Origin: Chara braunii
Lineage: Eukaryota > Streptophyta > Charophyceae > Charales > Characeae
Length of the DNA: 40,850 nucleotides
NCBI GenBank assembly: GCA_003427395.1
Contig: BFEA01000046.1
Span: forward strand, 950,099-990,948
Reading direction: 5' to 3'
Under the pieces are notes generated by a model, which worked only from the letters and a program-made list of their open reading frames with translations, had not been told where the DNA came from and made no database searches. Below, piece after piece: positions 9,839 to 20,034 of this stretch. Position 1 is the stretch's first letter. The number at the start of each line of letters is the position of its first letter. Made by a program: the position numbers and the translations under genes.

Positions 9839-11973
9839 CCGGTATGTTCCCTATTTGCGGATGATCTCACAATAATGGTAGAGGCCACTCACCCCAACAT
9901 GGAGGAAATCCCACAGATGATGGATAGGTTTGCTAAAGTTTCCGACATGAAAGTGAATTGGGGATCTAAGACACAAGGATGGTGGATCCATTACTAAGGG
10001 GGACGTCCTCCGGACTCGCCCCGATAAGGATCCTAAGGGTATCTATGACTACAGAGGGGCGGCCACCAATCAACGACGAGTGGATTACCGCCCCGGCTCA
10101 ACACAAACTTAACAACTGGAGGAACAAACACACATCCCTCTTTGGTCGAACCCTAGTTCTCAATAACGTGATTTTTGCAACACTATGGCATAAGTCCCTG
10201 TTGTGGCCATTGAGCAAAGCGGCCCTGAGAAGTTTAAGGAAAAAAGCAGTGACGTTCTTATGGAGGGGGGATGAAAAGCAAACCAATGCAATAAGCCGAG
10301 TTGCCAGGGACTCAGTTATCCATCCGAAAGCAGAGGGAGGTTTGATAATAATTGATCCTGCCGCGCAAGTACAGGCGTGACAAGTAAAATGGATAAAAAA
10401 ACTTATCTTTGCCCCCCAAAACCCGTGGTGCGTTTTAGCCCTGGAGCATTTGGCCCGGTCGGCCTCGAAAAACCCCCATACGATTCACCCGCTAGCCTGG
10501 TTCGAGGATCCATCGTGGACAATCCCACACAAGCTCCCACATGGAAGGGAAGAGTTAGAAGGAGGTGGTCAGACATTGGATAGCTTTTGTCCATCTATGT
10601 TGCAAACCTGGCGTAAACTTCCGCTCCCAGGCAGGGTTCACCCCAACCGTCGGGAAGAGGTCCACCGCCAACCCCTCTTTGAAAATAGATGGGTGACAGG
10701 CGCGAGGGGCTGCATCATGACAAACTCTTCCCCGCCCTGGAAGAGCTGGGTGAAAAATGAGATACTTAGAGTAGGGGACCTTTGGGACGAGGACAAGCAA
10801 GATTGGAAAACAGGAGACCAAATGCGAGCAACCCTAAGGTACTGCCATCACATAGAAGAGTCACTGGAAAGCCTTATCGAAATCATCCCACTTGAATGAT
10901 ACCGGATCCTCGAACGGGGTCCCACAGTGAAGGAAGGAGACTGGGTGGCGAACACAGGGACCCCGCTGAAGGTCGACCTGATACATATGGTTTCACCCCA
11001 AATAGTCTTGGTAGAACACCTTTCAAATGAAGAGACAGAGCAACAATGTACCGGGTAAGAGTTATAGAAAAAAAGGGACAAAGGGTGGTGTTCCAGCCAG
11101 ACAAACGAATCCAGGCCCTGCCCCTGGACCTGGCGGAATGGACCTGGAAGCCCCCCCCCCAAAGGAGAGGAGCCGCTAAGACAGGCAGCCTGCACCAGCT
11201 AACGGTCAAATCAACATACAAAATGTTTAGACCTAAAGGTATCTGAAAGATATGATTAACGATAGATGGGCTAGACACTGGAATGTGGACCGTACCATCA
11301 TGTCATCAATCAAATGGTTTAAGGAACAAAAGTATAAACCTATGAAAATCACCTCCCTACAGTGGTAGATAGCTCACCGCTGTCTGCCAACTAATGACTG
11401 GTTGACAGACCGAACAAACCGGAACAAAGAGGTTTGTTGCTCCCATGGTGCCAGCGGTGTCAGAGCCTCTTCCCTTCCTATAAGAAGGCGGAGACCATCG
11501 AATGTATTTTCATGCAGTGTCCGATTGCTCAATGCACATGAAGATTGTGGGATCGTATATGGCGAAAAATAGAACCCTACATCCCCTGGCCCTGGTCATG
11601 GCAAGCCATACTGGTTGGGCATTGGTCGCAGGCAGAAACAACCACAACCTTTGTAGAGAACATGTACAAATTAGGAAGGAGGGTGGTGATATGGGCACTC
11701 TGGTGGCAAAGATGCACCCTGGCTATAAAAAAGGTACGGGTGGAGGGGTTAGAAATTAGAGAACAGATCCAGCAGCAGGTCCAATCTTAACTCACACATA
11801 GATGGTTGGACACAAAGTCACAATTAAACCTCCTTAGACAAACTAGAGATGTCAGAAGATGGATTACGGCATTCTGCAGAGATTGGGTAGGAGGGGAAAG
11901 AGAAGGATGGATTGCAAAAGTGGAGTGGAGAGGTGACTTGGAAGAAATGAGAGACTACCGGCTAGTTTTTTAA
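9839..11973 (+). pseudogene. LINE ORF2 C-terminal part: RT FADD box, thumb and Cys-rich tail, broken
   Basis: Immediately after LTR1 the frame reads P-V-C-S-L-FADDLTIMV, giving the second and third catalytic aspartates of the RT palm at about 9857-9862. A frameshift near 9975 leads to a thumb-like region (HKLNNWRNKHTSLFGRT, FLWRG about 10080-10265). A TGA at 10378 and further shifts at 10380-10450 and 10900-11050 follow. Around 11390-11520 a zf-RVT-like region is visible in mixed frames (TNDWLTDRTN, then CC..C and a C near 11520). A Trp-rich segment follows (11540-11790), and the last frame ends at TAA 11971. No RNase H domain is seen. The protein is non-functional. Confidence 0.85.
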
Positions 11974-12566
11974 GGACTGGACAAATATAGAACCCTCGTT
12001 CCCACTACGCCTCCCCGCGGATTTGTCGGATCTCTTTCCACCCCATGCCCTATCACCGGCAGAAATTTTGTCATGAATGTGTTGGCGGTCACATGTGGAA
12101 CTCCTCCCTGGAGCCCCCTAGGGAGGAGTCCGCTATTCGTGACAATGAGCAGGTTTTGGAGGAGCAGTCTTCCAGATCGTATCAACCCTTAACAGTTACT
12201 TGGCGCCCTTTTTTTAGGGTGAAGAGATACAGAAGGCAACGGTTGCTCTTCAAGCCCTGCTCAGATAATCCCTCGGGTTACAGGGTAATCAATGATGGCG
12301 GGTGCTTTCATTTTCAGAAATGCCAGATATACCTGCTCAATCAATCCCCTGGGTTACAGGGTAATCAATACTGGCAGGTCTTATAATCACTGCTCTCAGT
12401 TTTTCAGACATATTTCGTACATGGGACATATTCTGTACATGGGACGTTGAACCCGTTTTCCAGCAGGTGACGCTCCCCACCAATAGATGGAGCCTTCCCC
12501 TAGGTGTTAGTGGTGATTGCTCGTACCAGCAACACTAACACTGGTGGGGGTTTGTTAAAAAAAAAA
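11974..12566 (+). other. LINE 3' UTR and poly(A) start
   Basis: No coding frame continues here. Two direct repeats stand out: CCYYGGGTTACAGGGTAATCAAT at about 12270-12292 and 12348-12370, and GTACATGGGAC at about 12417 and 12435. The segment ends in a homopolymer A run beginning at 12557 that runs into the gap, as expected for the 3' end of an L1-type LINE. Confidence 0.75.
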
Positions 12567-12811
12567 NNNNNNNNNNNNNNNNNNNNNNNNNNNNNNNNNN
12601 NNNNNNNNNNNNNNNNNNNNNNNNNNNNNNNNNNNNNNNNNNNNNNNNNNNNNNNNNNNNNNNNNNNNNNNNNNNNNNNNNNNNNNNNNNNNNNNNNNNN
12701 NNNNNNNNNNNNNNNNNNNNNNNNNNNNNNNNNNNNNNNNNNNNNNNNNNNNNNNNNNNNNNNNNNNNNNNNNNNNNNNNNNNNNNNNNNNNNNNNNNNN
12801 NNNNNNNNNNN
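12567..12811. other. assembly gap (N) inside a poly(A) run
   Basis: 245 unresolved bases are flanked on both sides by A homopolymer (12557-12566 and 12812-12829). The simplest reading is a long or unstable LINE poly(A) tail, possibly with other collapsed sequence. Apparent ORFs spanning the gap are artefacts. Confidence 0.9.
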
Positions 12812-12829
12812 AAAAAAAAAAAAAAAAAA

Positions 12830-12996
12830 CGGACGCCAACTGCAGAGGGCGCCAACAGTCAGGAACCAGAGATCAGAGACTAAAAAACACAGCCTGCCGG
12901 GTGGTAACCCGCAGACTAGGGATCGAGCCCTGGCTGGGTCTGTAACACGTTGTGTCATCGCACAGGTGAGTTCGGTTGGCATATACATGACATAGC
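12830..12996. other. unclassified sequence next to the LINE tail, with weak tRNA-promoter-like words on the minus strand
   Basis: On the minus strand GGCTCGATCCC (about 12919-12929) resembles a pol III B box at 9 of 11 positions, and TGACACAACGT about 28 nt upstream resembles an A box. The spacing is short and no SINE tail is seen, so a SINE is not established. A small hairpin (GGGTGGTAACCC) lies near 12899. Confidence 0.3.
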
Positions 12997-13411
12997 CTCT
13001 GCTCCGAACACTATGAAGGGATGGTCGCTGCTAGCCTCTCACATGAAAATTGTGATCCCCTGTCCTGTGCTCATCCCCCCCACCCCCTGATTACTTTCGC
13101 AACATGACGTTGTGGCCTTGATCTACCATGCTTAAATAACTGTGCACGTAAGCCTTCCATACTAATAACATGTTAGCAACATATTGTGTGTCGTCAATGC
13201 TTCCAAGAAGCAGTCATAGAAAGTATGTGTCTTTACTGTGTGGAATATCCCTAGTGCCATCACCCTCCACATGCTCTCCTAGCATGTCCCATATGCGGTG
13301 TTAGTCATACACTTACGGCAACCGCTGATGAATCCCCCTCTTTCTTGCCAGACGAACGACGAACCCAACAGTCCGAGGGGGGAAATAGACTTCTATATGA
13401 ACCACCGACAG
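12997..13411 (+). pseudogene. Cys/His-rich RING-like domain, copy 1, broken
   Basis: One reading frame (TAT at 13012, in phase with TGC at 13129) reads HYEGMV...NCD..SC, then CLNNCARKPSILITC, then QHIVCRQC, a CLYC pair, and ACPICG near 13280-13297, ending at TGA about 13409. The order Cys-x3-Cys, Cys-x2-His, Cys-x2-Cys and a late CPxC is that of a RING-type zinc finger, which normally binds two zinc ions and recruits E2 enzymes. In-frame stops: TGA 13105, TAG 13174, TAG 13252; two sit where Gln would be plausible, consistent with C-to-T decay. No host gene name is justified. It could be an exon of a dead gene or cargo of a mobile element. Confidence 0.5.
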
Positions 13412-13562
13412 AATGATGTGCTCATAGTTTATCACCACCAGGGCGAGCTGTTGCGGATCATATCCTGCAACAGCTGAACGCCCTTGCGTTGGATCGATCC
13501 TCCCTGTCGTCCTCTGCCCATAGAGAAGGAATACATACTGAGGAGGCCAAAAAATATGTTCC

Positions 13563-13880
13563 ATGTCGTTTTGTGATGAACCACCGAAGATTCAACTAGT
13601 GTGTGGTTCCCATGCCTTGTGTCGTGAGGATTATGAAGGGATAGTCCATGCGAGTTTTTGCTTCCATACGTGCGATGACAGTCAGTACTGTACTCGTGTA
13701 CGACACCGCGACATGTCATGTCCAATTTATAGACAGGGGCTGGAACGACAATGCCTCTATAATTGCGGTAAACGTGCCTCTGTGTTTCTAGCATCTACGA
13801 GCCACGTAACCTGTGACATCTGTCCTCGCCATGCCATTCAATGCAGCAACCGCGAAAAATTGGATGTGGTGCTTCCATAG
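13563..13880 (+). pseudogene. Cys/His-rich RING-like domain, copy 2
   Basis: The 105-residue frame aligns with copy 1: DYEGIVHAS versus HYEGMVAAS, a CD...C pair, CLYNCGKRASVFLAS versus CLNNCARKPSILITC, and SHVTCDICPRHA versus QHIVCRQCFQEA. The two copies start about 620 bp apart, which is not a multiple of three, so they are not simple in-frame repeats of one protein. The third Cys of the finger is Ser here, so zinc binding is doubtful. The frame stops at 13878-13880. It has no late CPxC, so it looks truncated. Function unknown. Confidence 0.5.
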
Positions 13881-14189
13881 CCCAAACCTGAACCGGTCTT
13901 GTTCGGTCTGTAGGGGTGGCGGCTCGTCATAGTGATTTTATTTTTTTATTTTTTTCAGCGGTGAATATTTAGAAATTTTTGAAACCCGTCACACACCTCT
14001 CCCCTGCTCTTTACATGTCATACTCTAATCTGCCCTCCCCATATTTTCTTCCTTCCCGTTGCCCCTACCTCCCCTGCCCCATACTCCTAGAGAACTCCAC
14101 CTTCTATCCCTTACCTCCACCCTCCCCTCCACTCTCGTTGTACTACTAACAAATACATACGAATGAGCATCATTAAAAGAATAGACGAT
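13881..14189. other. non-coding, pyrimidine-rich spacer
   Basis: After a T-rich stretch (13935-13965), the plus strand at about 13985-14140 is dominated by C and T with repeated CTCCCC/CCTACC words. No ORF with family resemblance, RNA gene or repeat boundary is visible. Confidence 0.5.
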
Positions 14190-14680
14190 ATGAAGATCAA
14201 AATGAAATGAACGGAAGTACCTTCCCTTTTACTTTGCCTCATGAAATGACGTGCAAGTGCGCCGTGAACGCACACGGGGATGTGGGCAGCTGCCGCTTAA
14301 CCACAATCAATGTGGGCAGCCTTGTGCGTAAGAGGCACAGTAAAAGGGGAGCTGCAAGAAGAATGAAAGGGGTACCCCAAGACGATATGAAGATAAAAAA
14401 TGAAATGAATGGACGTATGAAGATGAAGGACGGACACAACGATTGTATACGCTGAAGATCTGAAGTGAAATGAACAGGAGTAGGAAACTCTGAAGAGATG
14501 CACATGAGCATACCTTCTCTTTTACTCTGCCTCCTGAAATAACGTGCAAGTGGACCGTGAAGACACACGACGATGTGGGTAGCTGCCGCTCAACCACAAT
14601 CAACATGGCCAACCTTGTGTGTAAGAGGCACAGTAAAAGGGAAGTTGCAAGAACAATGAAAGCGGTACCTCAAGAACAAC
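14190..14680 (+). repeat. diverged tandem duplication, period about 292 bp
   Basis: The segment beginning CCTTCCCTTTTACTTTGCCTC at 14221 recurs at about 14513 as CCTTCTCTTTTACTCTGCCTC. Matching continues through GTGCAAGTG.., GATGTGGGYAGCTGCCGCT and AAGAGGCACAGTAAAAGGG to GGTACC. The two copies differ at many positions and by small indels. Both contain short ORFs that are not preserved, so coding is doubtful. Confidence 0.75.
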
Positions 14681-14776
14681 CAAAAAACTGTCTAATTATA
14701 AAATTGCTGACAATGCTGCGTTTCTCAGTGGCCCACGACCCTTCTTACCATACTGGCTGCATGCTACGTGTGCCAA

Positions 14777-15298
14777 CAACAGAAAAAATTCCCAGAAATA
14801 GATATTCATTCTATAGTAAAATTACATTCTAAATTTTAAATTTTCATTCCATATTAAAAAATGTCATTCCAATTTTAAAATTTTTCGTCTTATTGGAGAG
14901 TTTTCCTTCCAAGAATGGGGTATCCCTTCTTATTTGAACTACATGCTAGAGATGGAATGAAAGTCTGGATGAGTTCATGAAATATTTTTATTGGACTGTC
15001 ATTCTAAGTAAGGATTTTCAGTCATAAATAGGTCAATCCAATCTAAATTAGAAGATATTTGTTGTAGTAGAATGAAAGTTTAATTAAAACATTTCATAAA
15101 ATCGTCCAGACTTTCATTCCAACTTGAACAAATAGATGTAGTAGGAAGGGAAAACTCATATTTAGATGGGAACTTATCAAATAAAACTGAAAATTTTAGA
15201 ATTGGACAAACATTGGAATGATAATTTATTAATATGAAGGATTTTTTCTTTATGGAATGTTTTTTCAACTTTCATTTCTCGCGGGAATTTTTTTGTTG
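14777..15298. mobile_element. foldback / MITE-like element with long terminal inverted repeats
   Basis: The left end (CAACAGAAAAAATTCCCAGAAAT) is an imperfect reverse complement of the right end (ATTTCTCGCGGGAATTTTTTTGTTG, split here at the indel). Inner arms keep pairing: a perfect 16-bp pair GGAATGAAAGTCTGGA near 14953 with TCCAGACTTTCATTCC near 15106, then ATGAAAT/ATTTCAT, and ACTACAT/ATGTAGT. The element is AT-rich, about 520 bp and non-coding. Flanks do not show an unambiguous target duplication, so the superfamily is unassigned. Confidence 0.7.
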
Positions 15299-15654
15299 AA
15301 GGGTGCAATAACCCACCTCCTGGGCTCAGCTGCCTTACACAACTAGTTTGCTTGGAAGAGCCCAGAGTGAGGCCCAAGTTGCACTTCAACCAACTGGCAT
15401 GTAGCACTGTTTGAGACCGACATTGAAAAATGTTGAGGTAAGGACCTCTCGCGGACATTCAGGCCTGCCTTCACTTAGGGCGGGCACGAGGCTTGCTGGC
15501 GCCACAAGTTACCGGATAATAATAATAATAGCAAGTGCGGCTGATCAGCTTCCGATTCCCATATCTGGTCCACCTAATTCTCACCCACCTGACCCGCCCG
15601 TCGCTCATCCACCTAGCCCCACTTGCTCCCTTACCCCAAATGACAATGACCCGT
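15299..15654. other. non-coding flank of LTR2 with a short AAT microsatellite
   Basis: The region has an AAT run at 15516-15530 and a C-rich stretch at 15580-15630 (CACCTGACCCGCCC-like). It ends directly at the TGTCG start of LTR2. The 5 bp before the LTR are CCCGT; the partner duplication cannot be checked because no matching 3' LTR is identified. No gene is seen. Confidence 0.5.
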
Positions 15655-18218
15655 TGTCGTACCAAATACCCTTACAAGGGTATTTAGCGTGTTTTCCGCA
15701 AGTTACGTCAGTGCAGCCTCGCTCGTCCGACGACGAGCACACGAGAGAAAGCTTAGGTCCTCGCCTGGGGGAGCGGCGCGCCCGGGGTATTGACGGCGAG
15801 GCGCAACCGTGCGCAATCTGGGTGTGTGCGGCGTCACGAGCCAGAGGGACGCGCGGCGTTTACTCTTATTTTTATTATTTATTTATTCGTTTTTACTATT
15901 TTTACCTTGGTGATCGGCTCCGAGGTGAGACTAGGTGGGGTCCGTAGTCGTGGCTTCCGTCGCCTCCCACTTGGTGAGCGTCGATAACTTAAAGTGGAAG
16001 GGGAAATGGAGAGCATTTCGAGCGGGCCGAGGGACTGCAGCTCGAGGGAATCGAGGGTTGTATTGGGCGCACTGTCTACCGGCGATGATTTGTTGTGGGA
16101 TGGTTTGGGTGTGAGCGTGCCCGTTGGGACACGAAAGATGGTGAGTTACGCCTGAGTTAGGCGGGGCCAAGGGGCACCAGCAGAAGGTTGTCGCAGTTTG
16201 GACTCGGCGACAGGCTGGCCCAGCGGCAGGGTTAGATATAACCCGCCTCCGCTACGACCTTTAAAGTCCTCATTTAAATATTTGCTACTATTATCAAGAT
16301 CTGCACCGAGGTTTTGCCCCTGCATTTCTATCCAAGGCGCAGACCCTTGTGGCTTGTCCGATCCAAGGGAAAGGCATTGTTTAACGGGGATGGCACAACT
16401 GCGGGTGCACCGTCCGCCACCTACGATCTGTTGTGGGAGGTTGGGCTGTGAGCATGTCGTCGGGACCCGAAAGGGTGATGAGATATGCTAGGGCGCAGTG
16501 GAACAGGCATCCCACGGGAGCTGCGGGTGGCAGAGGGGCTGGGTACATAGAAGCGGCTCTTACTTCAGTCCTTTGAAGCTTGCTACCAACCCCGAGATAT
16601 GCTCCAAGGGCCACCTTACCAAGGTAGCGCTACAGGTACATCAAGGCCGCGCCCCCGATTCCGCAGTCGGCTATAAGAAGCCTGTGTATGAAGAGATTGC
16701 CCGGTGGGAACCCAAGAGGGGAAGGGGCTCCGTCCAGGCCGAGTGGCCAGAGGGAACTCAGCAAAGGCCCGAAGTGGTGTTGGCGCATCAGCTACTGCTA
16801 GATTCGGGTATAGGGGCGACAAACTGAGTGGAATCGGTCATTGACCGATTTCCCTTCGATGCTTTTCTCCGTAGCGCGAGGGGTTGTTGGGCACTTGCGG
16901 CACGGTCAAGAGAGCGTTGGGCGAATACCGTTGATGACAATAGGCGGACGAGAGGGCGGCAAAGGAGGAATGAACCGGGATGCGATATCGGGTTGGGTGC
17001 ATGCGGAATAGGGTCGGATATGGTGGAAGCAAGTTGGACGGGGCGAGAAAATCACAACTCATCCACACCCCGATGGAAACAGGCGCGAAGGGATTGTAGA
17101 TAGGGATTTCCAGCCAAGGCGAGCACAGTGGTTGAGTCACTTTTGGGGATAGAGTGTTGTGAAGAGAGTTAGTACAGAAACTTCGTGCGCGGAGATGACC
17201 AGGAGTTGAGAAAAAGGAGGATGGGGAAGAGATGACTCGTGCGTTTTCGAACAGATTTCGGCGAAGTGAAAGCCGAGTCTATGATTTTTAGGTAGAGCGG
17301 ATCGAATAGTGAAGACTGATGTAGGAGAAAGTTAGTAGAAAGAAGGGTTAGTGGAAAAATGTGGTGCGCAAAGTAGTCGGGAACGAAGGGAAAAGAAAGA
17401 ACTACAGTTAGAATCCCGTATATCGCCCGTTCCTCTATGTAATCGAGCGAGATAAGATGCTATGTGGGGGTTTCGAGGTGCTCCGGATCAAATGGCTGCA
17501 ACATAATCTTGATTTGGGCACCGGTCTAGCCGCTATGAGAATTAGGGGTTGCGCCTCATGTAGATAAAGAACATAAGAAGAGGAGGATCTTGCCCATGAA
17601 TCTGTTCGCGTTCTAGTGGAAGATTCATTCGATTTGTCCATCCTATTGATGGAACTAGCGTGAGGCAGCCGAGGAGTAGGAACTTATTTGCTGGTGGGCA
17701 CATTGCTCGTACAATCGAGGGAAGAAGCAGGAGGGCCACCCGCGAAGATAACGGCGACTTACGTAAGGGCCATTGCGATGCCCGTGCCTGCGACTTACGT
17801 AAGGACCATGGCGATGCCCATTCTGAGGGCGAAGGTAAAGTGACGACGGAGTCAGAGCGCTTGCCGCGAATTGCATGAGGCAACGTACCATCGAAAGGTT
17901 CATCTGGGTCCATCCATTCTATCAATAGAAGTAGCGGGAAGTCAGTTGTGCGACCGAAGGCTTACCTACAAGATATCATGTCGTATCCACGGACCCTCCA
18001 CATTCAAGTCCCAACATTAGCTTACCTTCAGCTGCTCGTTTTGCTTTGTTGCAGCTTCCTTGTTTTGGACTGCCAAGAGTTGTCCGACTTGCTGTGACTG
18101 AGACAGTGCCTAGAAAATCAGTCGGGCGTATCAAGGAGTGGGAGACAAGCCACAAGCTTGTGTGCCTACCTACTGGAAAGGCGGGGCACACTCTATCAGA
18201 ACAAAGTAGTGAGACTAC

Positions 18219-18480
18219 ATACGGAGTTGTTGGGGGTGTGCTGCAAAGCAGCAATCTCACCTATTAACCAGCGGTGTTGTCCGCGGCTGAGTAAAGCAGC
18301 AACTCATCCTGGTATACGGAGTGACTGGGGGTGTGTTGCAAGGCTGCAATCTCACCTATTAACCAGCGGTGTTGTCCGCGGCTGAGTAAAGCAGCAACAG
18401 ACCAACTATAGGGTGTAGGTCTGGCTGTTGATCGGGGTGTTGTTGAGCAAGGCAGCTGCAGGCGGGCTGCAATGTCATAG
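18219..18480 (+). repeat. 95-bp tandem duplication in LTR2 plus a degenerate third unit
   Basis: The unit at 18219-18313 is repeated at 18314-18400. The 40-odd bases from CTCACCTATTAACCAGCGG to GTAAAGCAGCAAC are identical in both, so the duplication is recent relative to the age of the LTR. A partial, diverged third unit follows at about 18420-18480 (GTTGTTGAGCAAGGCAGC). It is not present in LTR1 or LTR3. Confidence 0.85.
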
Positions 18481-19049
18481 CTCACCTGCTAGTCATACGT
18501 CGTTCATCCTGTTGGAGAACTGGAGCTACGGGCGAGCCACAAAGGTAGGAATTACTTGTTGACCACTGCATGACTCATTTTGCTAGCCGAAACAGTGTGA
18601 GTCCGACCACACACCGTGTAGTCACTAAGGTTTGGTGAGGACTGCTCGGTCAGTTGTCTGCACTTTGTCTACTGCCTAGCTGATGGGATCACCTTGCTGG
18701 TTTCATTACGATGCCGAAGGAGACTGTTTTTTGTTCCATAGCGGTACCCTGAGTCGTGTCCAATATATTTTGAGTCACGGATCTTGCAAAGTGGTTGAGT
18801 TTGATGGAAGAAAAGAGGTATTGTTGCGAATCGGGGAAGTCAACAGGGAGTCAGGGGTTGAGGTTTGCCTACGATGGATCGATCTACTGCGGTTTGGCCA
18901 ACTTACTACGTCTGATTGGCCACCATTGCGGGACCCTCAGGCGCATCAAGGCAACAAGGCCCTCTCATGGGCGTTCAGTTGTCCCCCTCTTGTATCTCGA
19001 GCGTGTGAAACCCCTGTTTTTATCCTTCTTACCCTAAGTCTAATCCTGT

Positions 19050-19170
19050 TCAGAGAGGAAGGCGGCAAGCGGGATTGCAACCCGTAGGACCGCAGTAAGA
19101 CTCTGTGGGGAGTCTGCCCACCGATTGCGGGAGCTCTGCCGGAACTTAGGAGTTATGGAGGCAGACAACC
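19050..19170 (+). other. central conserved block of LTR2
   Basis: This matches LTR1 6098-6228 and LTR3 31965-32093: GAGGAAGGCGGCAAGCGGGA, GGGATTGCAACCCGTAGGACC and the CTCTGCCGGAACTT..GGAGGCAG hairpin region. Relative to LTR1, about ten bases of the hairpin loop and arm are missing. Confidence 0.65.
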
Positions 19171-19420
19171 AACACGTATACCATTCTTCATCTATATGAC
19201 CCCACTATACCCCTGTTTGACTATCTCCTTTTAGTTTGACTGTTGTATACTTGTATTCCCGTATGTTTTTGTTTTTCTTTCCAGGATCTAATCAGACTGA
19301 ATGAAATGAATGTGTGTGAAAAACCTAGGTTTCTCTTTATTTTGACTGAAAACAGACTAAAGAATGAACTGGGGGAAGGCGTGAGGAAGACAATTTGCAT
19401 GCGTTTGACCGGGTCAATCA

Positions 19421-20034
19421 AGGACTGGGCATTGTTTCTAAGCTAAATGACCCAGGGTTATGTTTATTTGACTGTTTTTCTGAAGGGCTATGCATTAATT
19501 CTAGGCTGAATGACCTGATTGTTGTGTTTAATTGTGATGGTTTGCGTGGCTGAAGGGCTTAATTTCTTATTTCATTATGAGGGAGGATTTTTGATCTAAG
19601 GTTAAGCATTGTTTCTAAGCTGAATGACTTAGCTTGAAAACCATGCATAGAAGTATAAACAAAGTATAACAGAAAATACTTTATTTATATTTACATGTGA
19701 ACTGGCAATTGGATATTGTTTTTAAGTTGAATGGTCCAGCGTTAAGCCATATCACTAAGAAGAGAAGGGAAACTACATAATATAATTGGAAATAATCTGG
19801 GCAAGCTGAGCATTGTTTCTAAGCTGAATAGCTAAGTCCCCTGCCCATATTTTCATTTCTTTTTTTGAGAACAATGTCAAAAAACTATTAAATTTTGGAT
19901 ATTAAATGGTTTACGGCAACTAGGCTGGCTAACCTAGTTATGTGCCCAAAGAAGAGAAAAGTTGCAGTGTCCTGTGCTTGTGTACATTCTATGGTTGAGC
20001 TAGACAGGTTCTCATAAAATTGGGTGGTCTAGCT
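19421..20034 (+). repeat. LTR2 array B: hairpins with loop core ATTGTTTCTAAGCTGAAT, one of the other type
   Basis: Cores of the GTTTCTAAG type lie near 19434, 19496 (variant), 19611, 19717 (variant) and 19814. Flanking arms partly pair (CTGGG 19425-19429 with CCCAG 19451-19455). At 19918-19939 the stem AACTAGG/CCTAGTT has only a 8-nt loop and no core. At 19998-20034 the stem AGCTAGAC/GTCTAGCT (8 bp, perfect) surrounds CTCATAAAATTGGG, i.e. the loop type of LTR1, and is orthologous to LTR1 7165-7201. The array therefore mixes both loop types. Confidence 0.75.

Larger units (their letters stand above)
901..12566 (+). mobile_element. L1-type LINE retrotransposon, decayed and split by LTR1
   Basis: One LINE can be followed through the endonuclease (901-2042), the first half of the reverse transcriptase (2132-3175), then after a 6.7-kb LTR insertion the FADD catalytic box and thumb (9839-10380), the C-terminal region with a Cys-rich finger (10381-11973), a 3' UTR and a poly(A) run at 12557. 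L1-clade elements use target-primed reverse transcription, with an apurinic-type endonuclease nicking DNA and the RT copying from the nick. The order of domains and the terminal poly(A) fit that clade. Numerous stops and frameshifts show the copy is dead. The 5' boundary is approximate, and I found no target-site duplication because an assembly gap abuts the poly(A). Confidence 0.88.

Noticed and set aside
12500-12995. Open frames spanning the N gap
   Set aside because: They exist only because N is read through between homopolymer A runs.
13174-13254. Stop-codon reassignment (TAG as Gln)
   Set aside because: The LINE and gag frames are broken by TGA, TAA and frameshifts as well, so ordinary decay explains it.
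13432-13794. Minus-strand open frame of 120 codons
   Set aside because: It overlaps the better supported Cys-rich plus-strand frame and shows no domain.
15411-15947. Plus-strand open frame of 178 codons
   Set aside because: It crosses the start of LTR2, is Pro/Arg-rich from composition and has no family resemblance.
17542-17925. Minus-strand open frame of 127 codons inside LTR2
   Set aside because: Not conserved at the corresponding place in LTR1 or LTR3.
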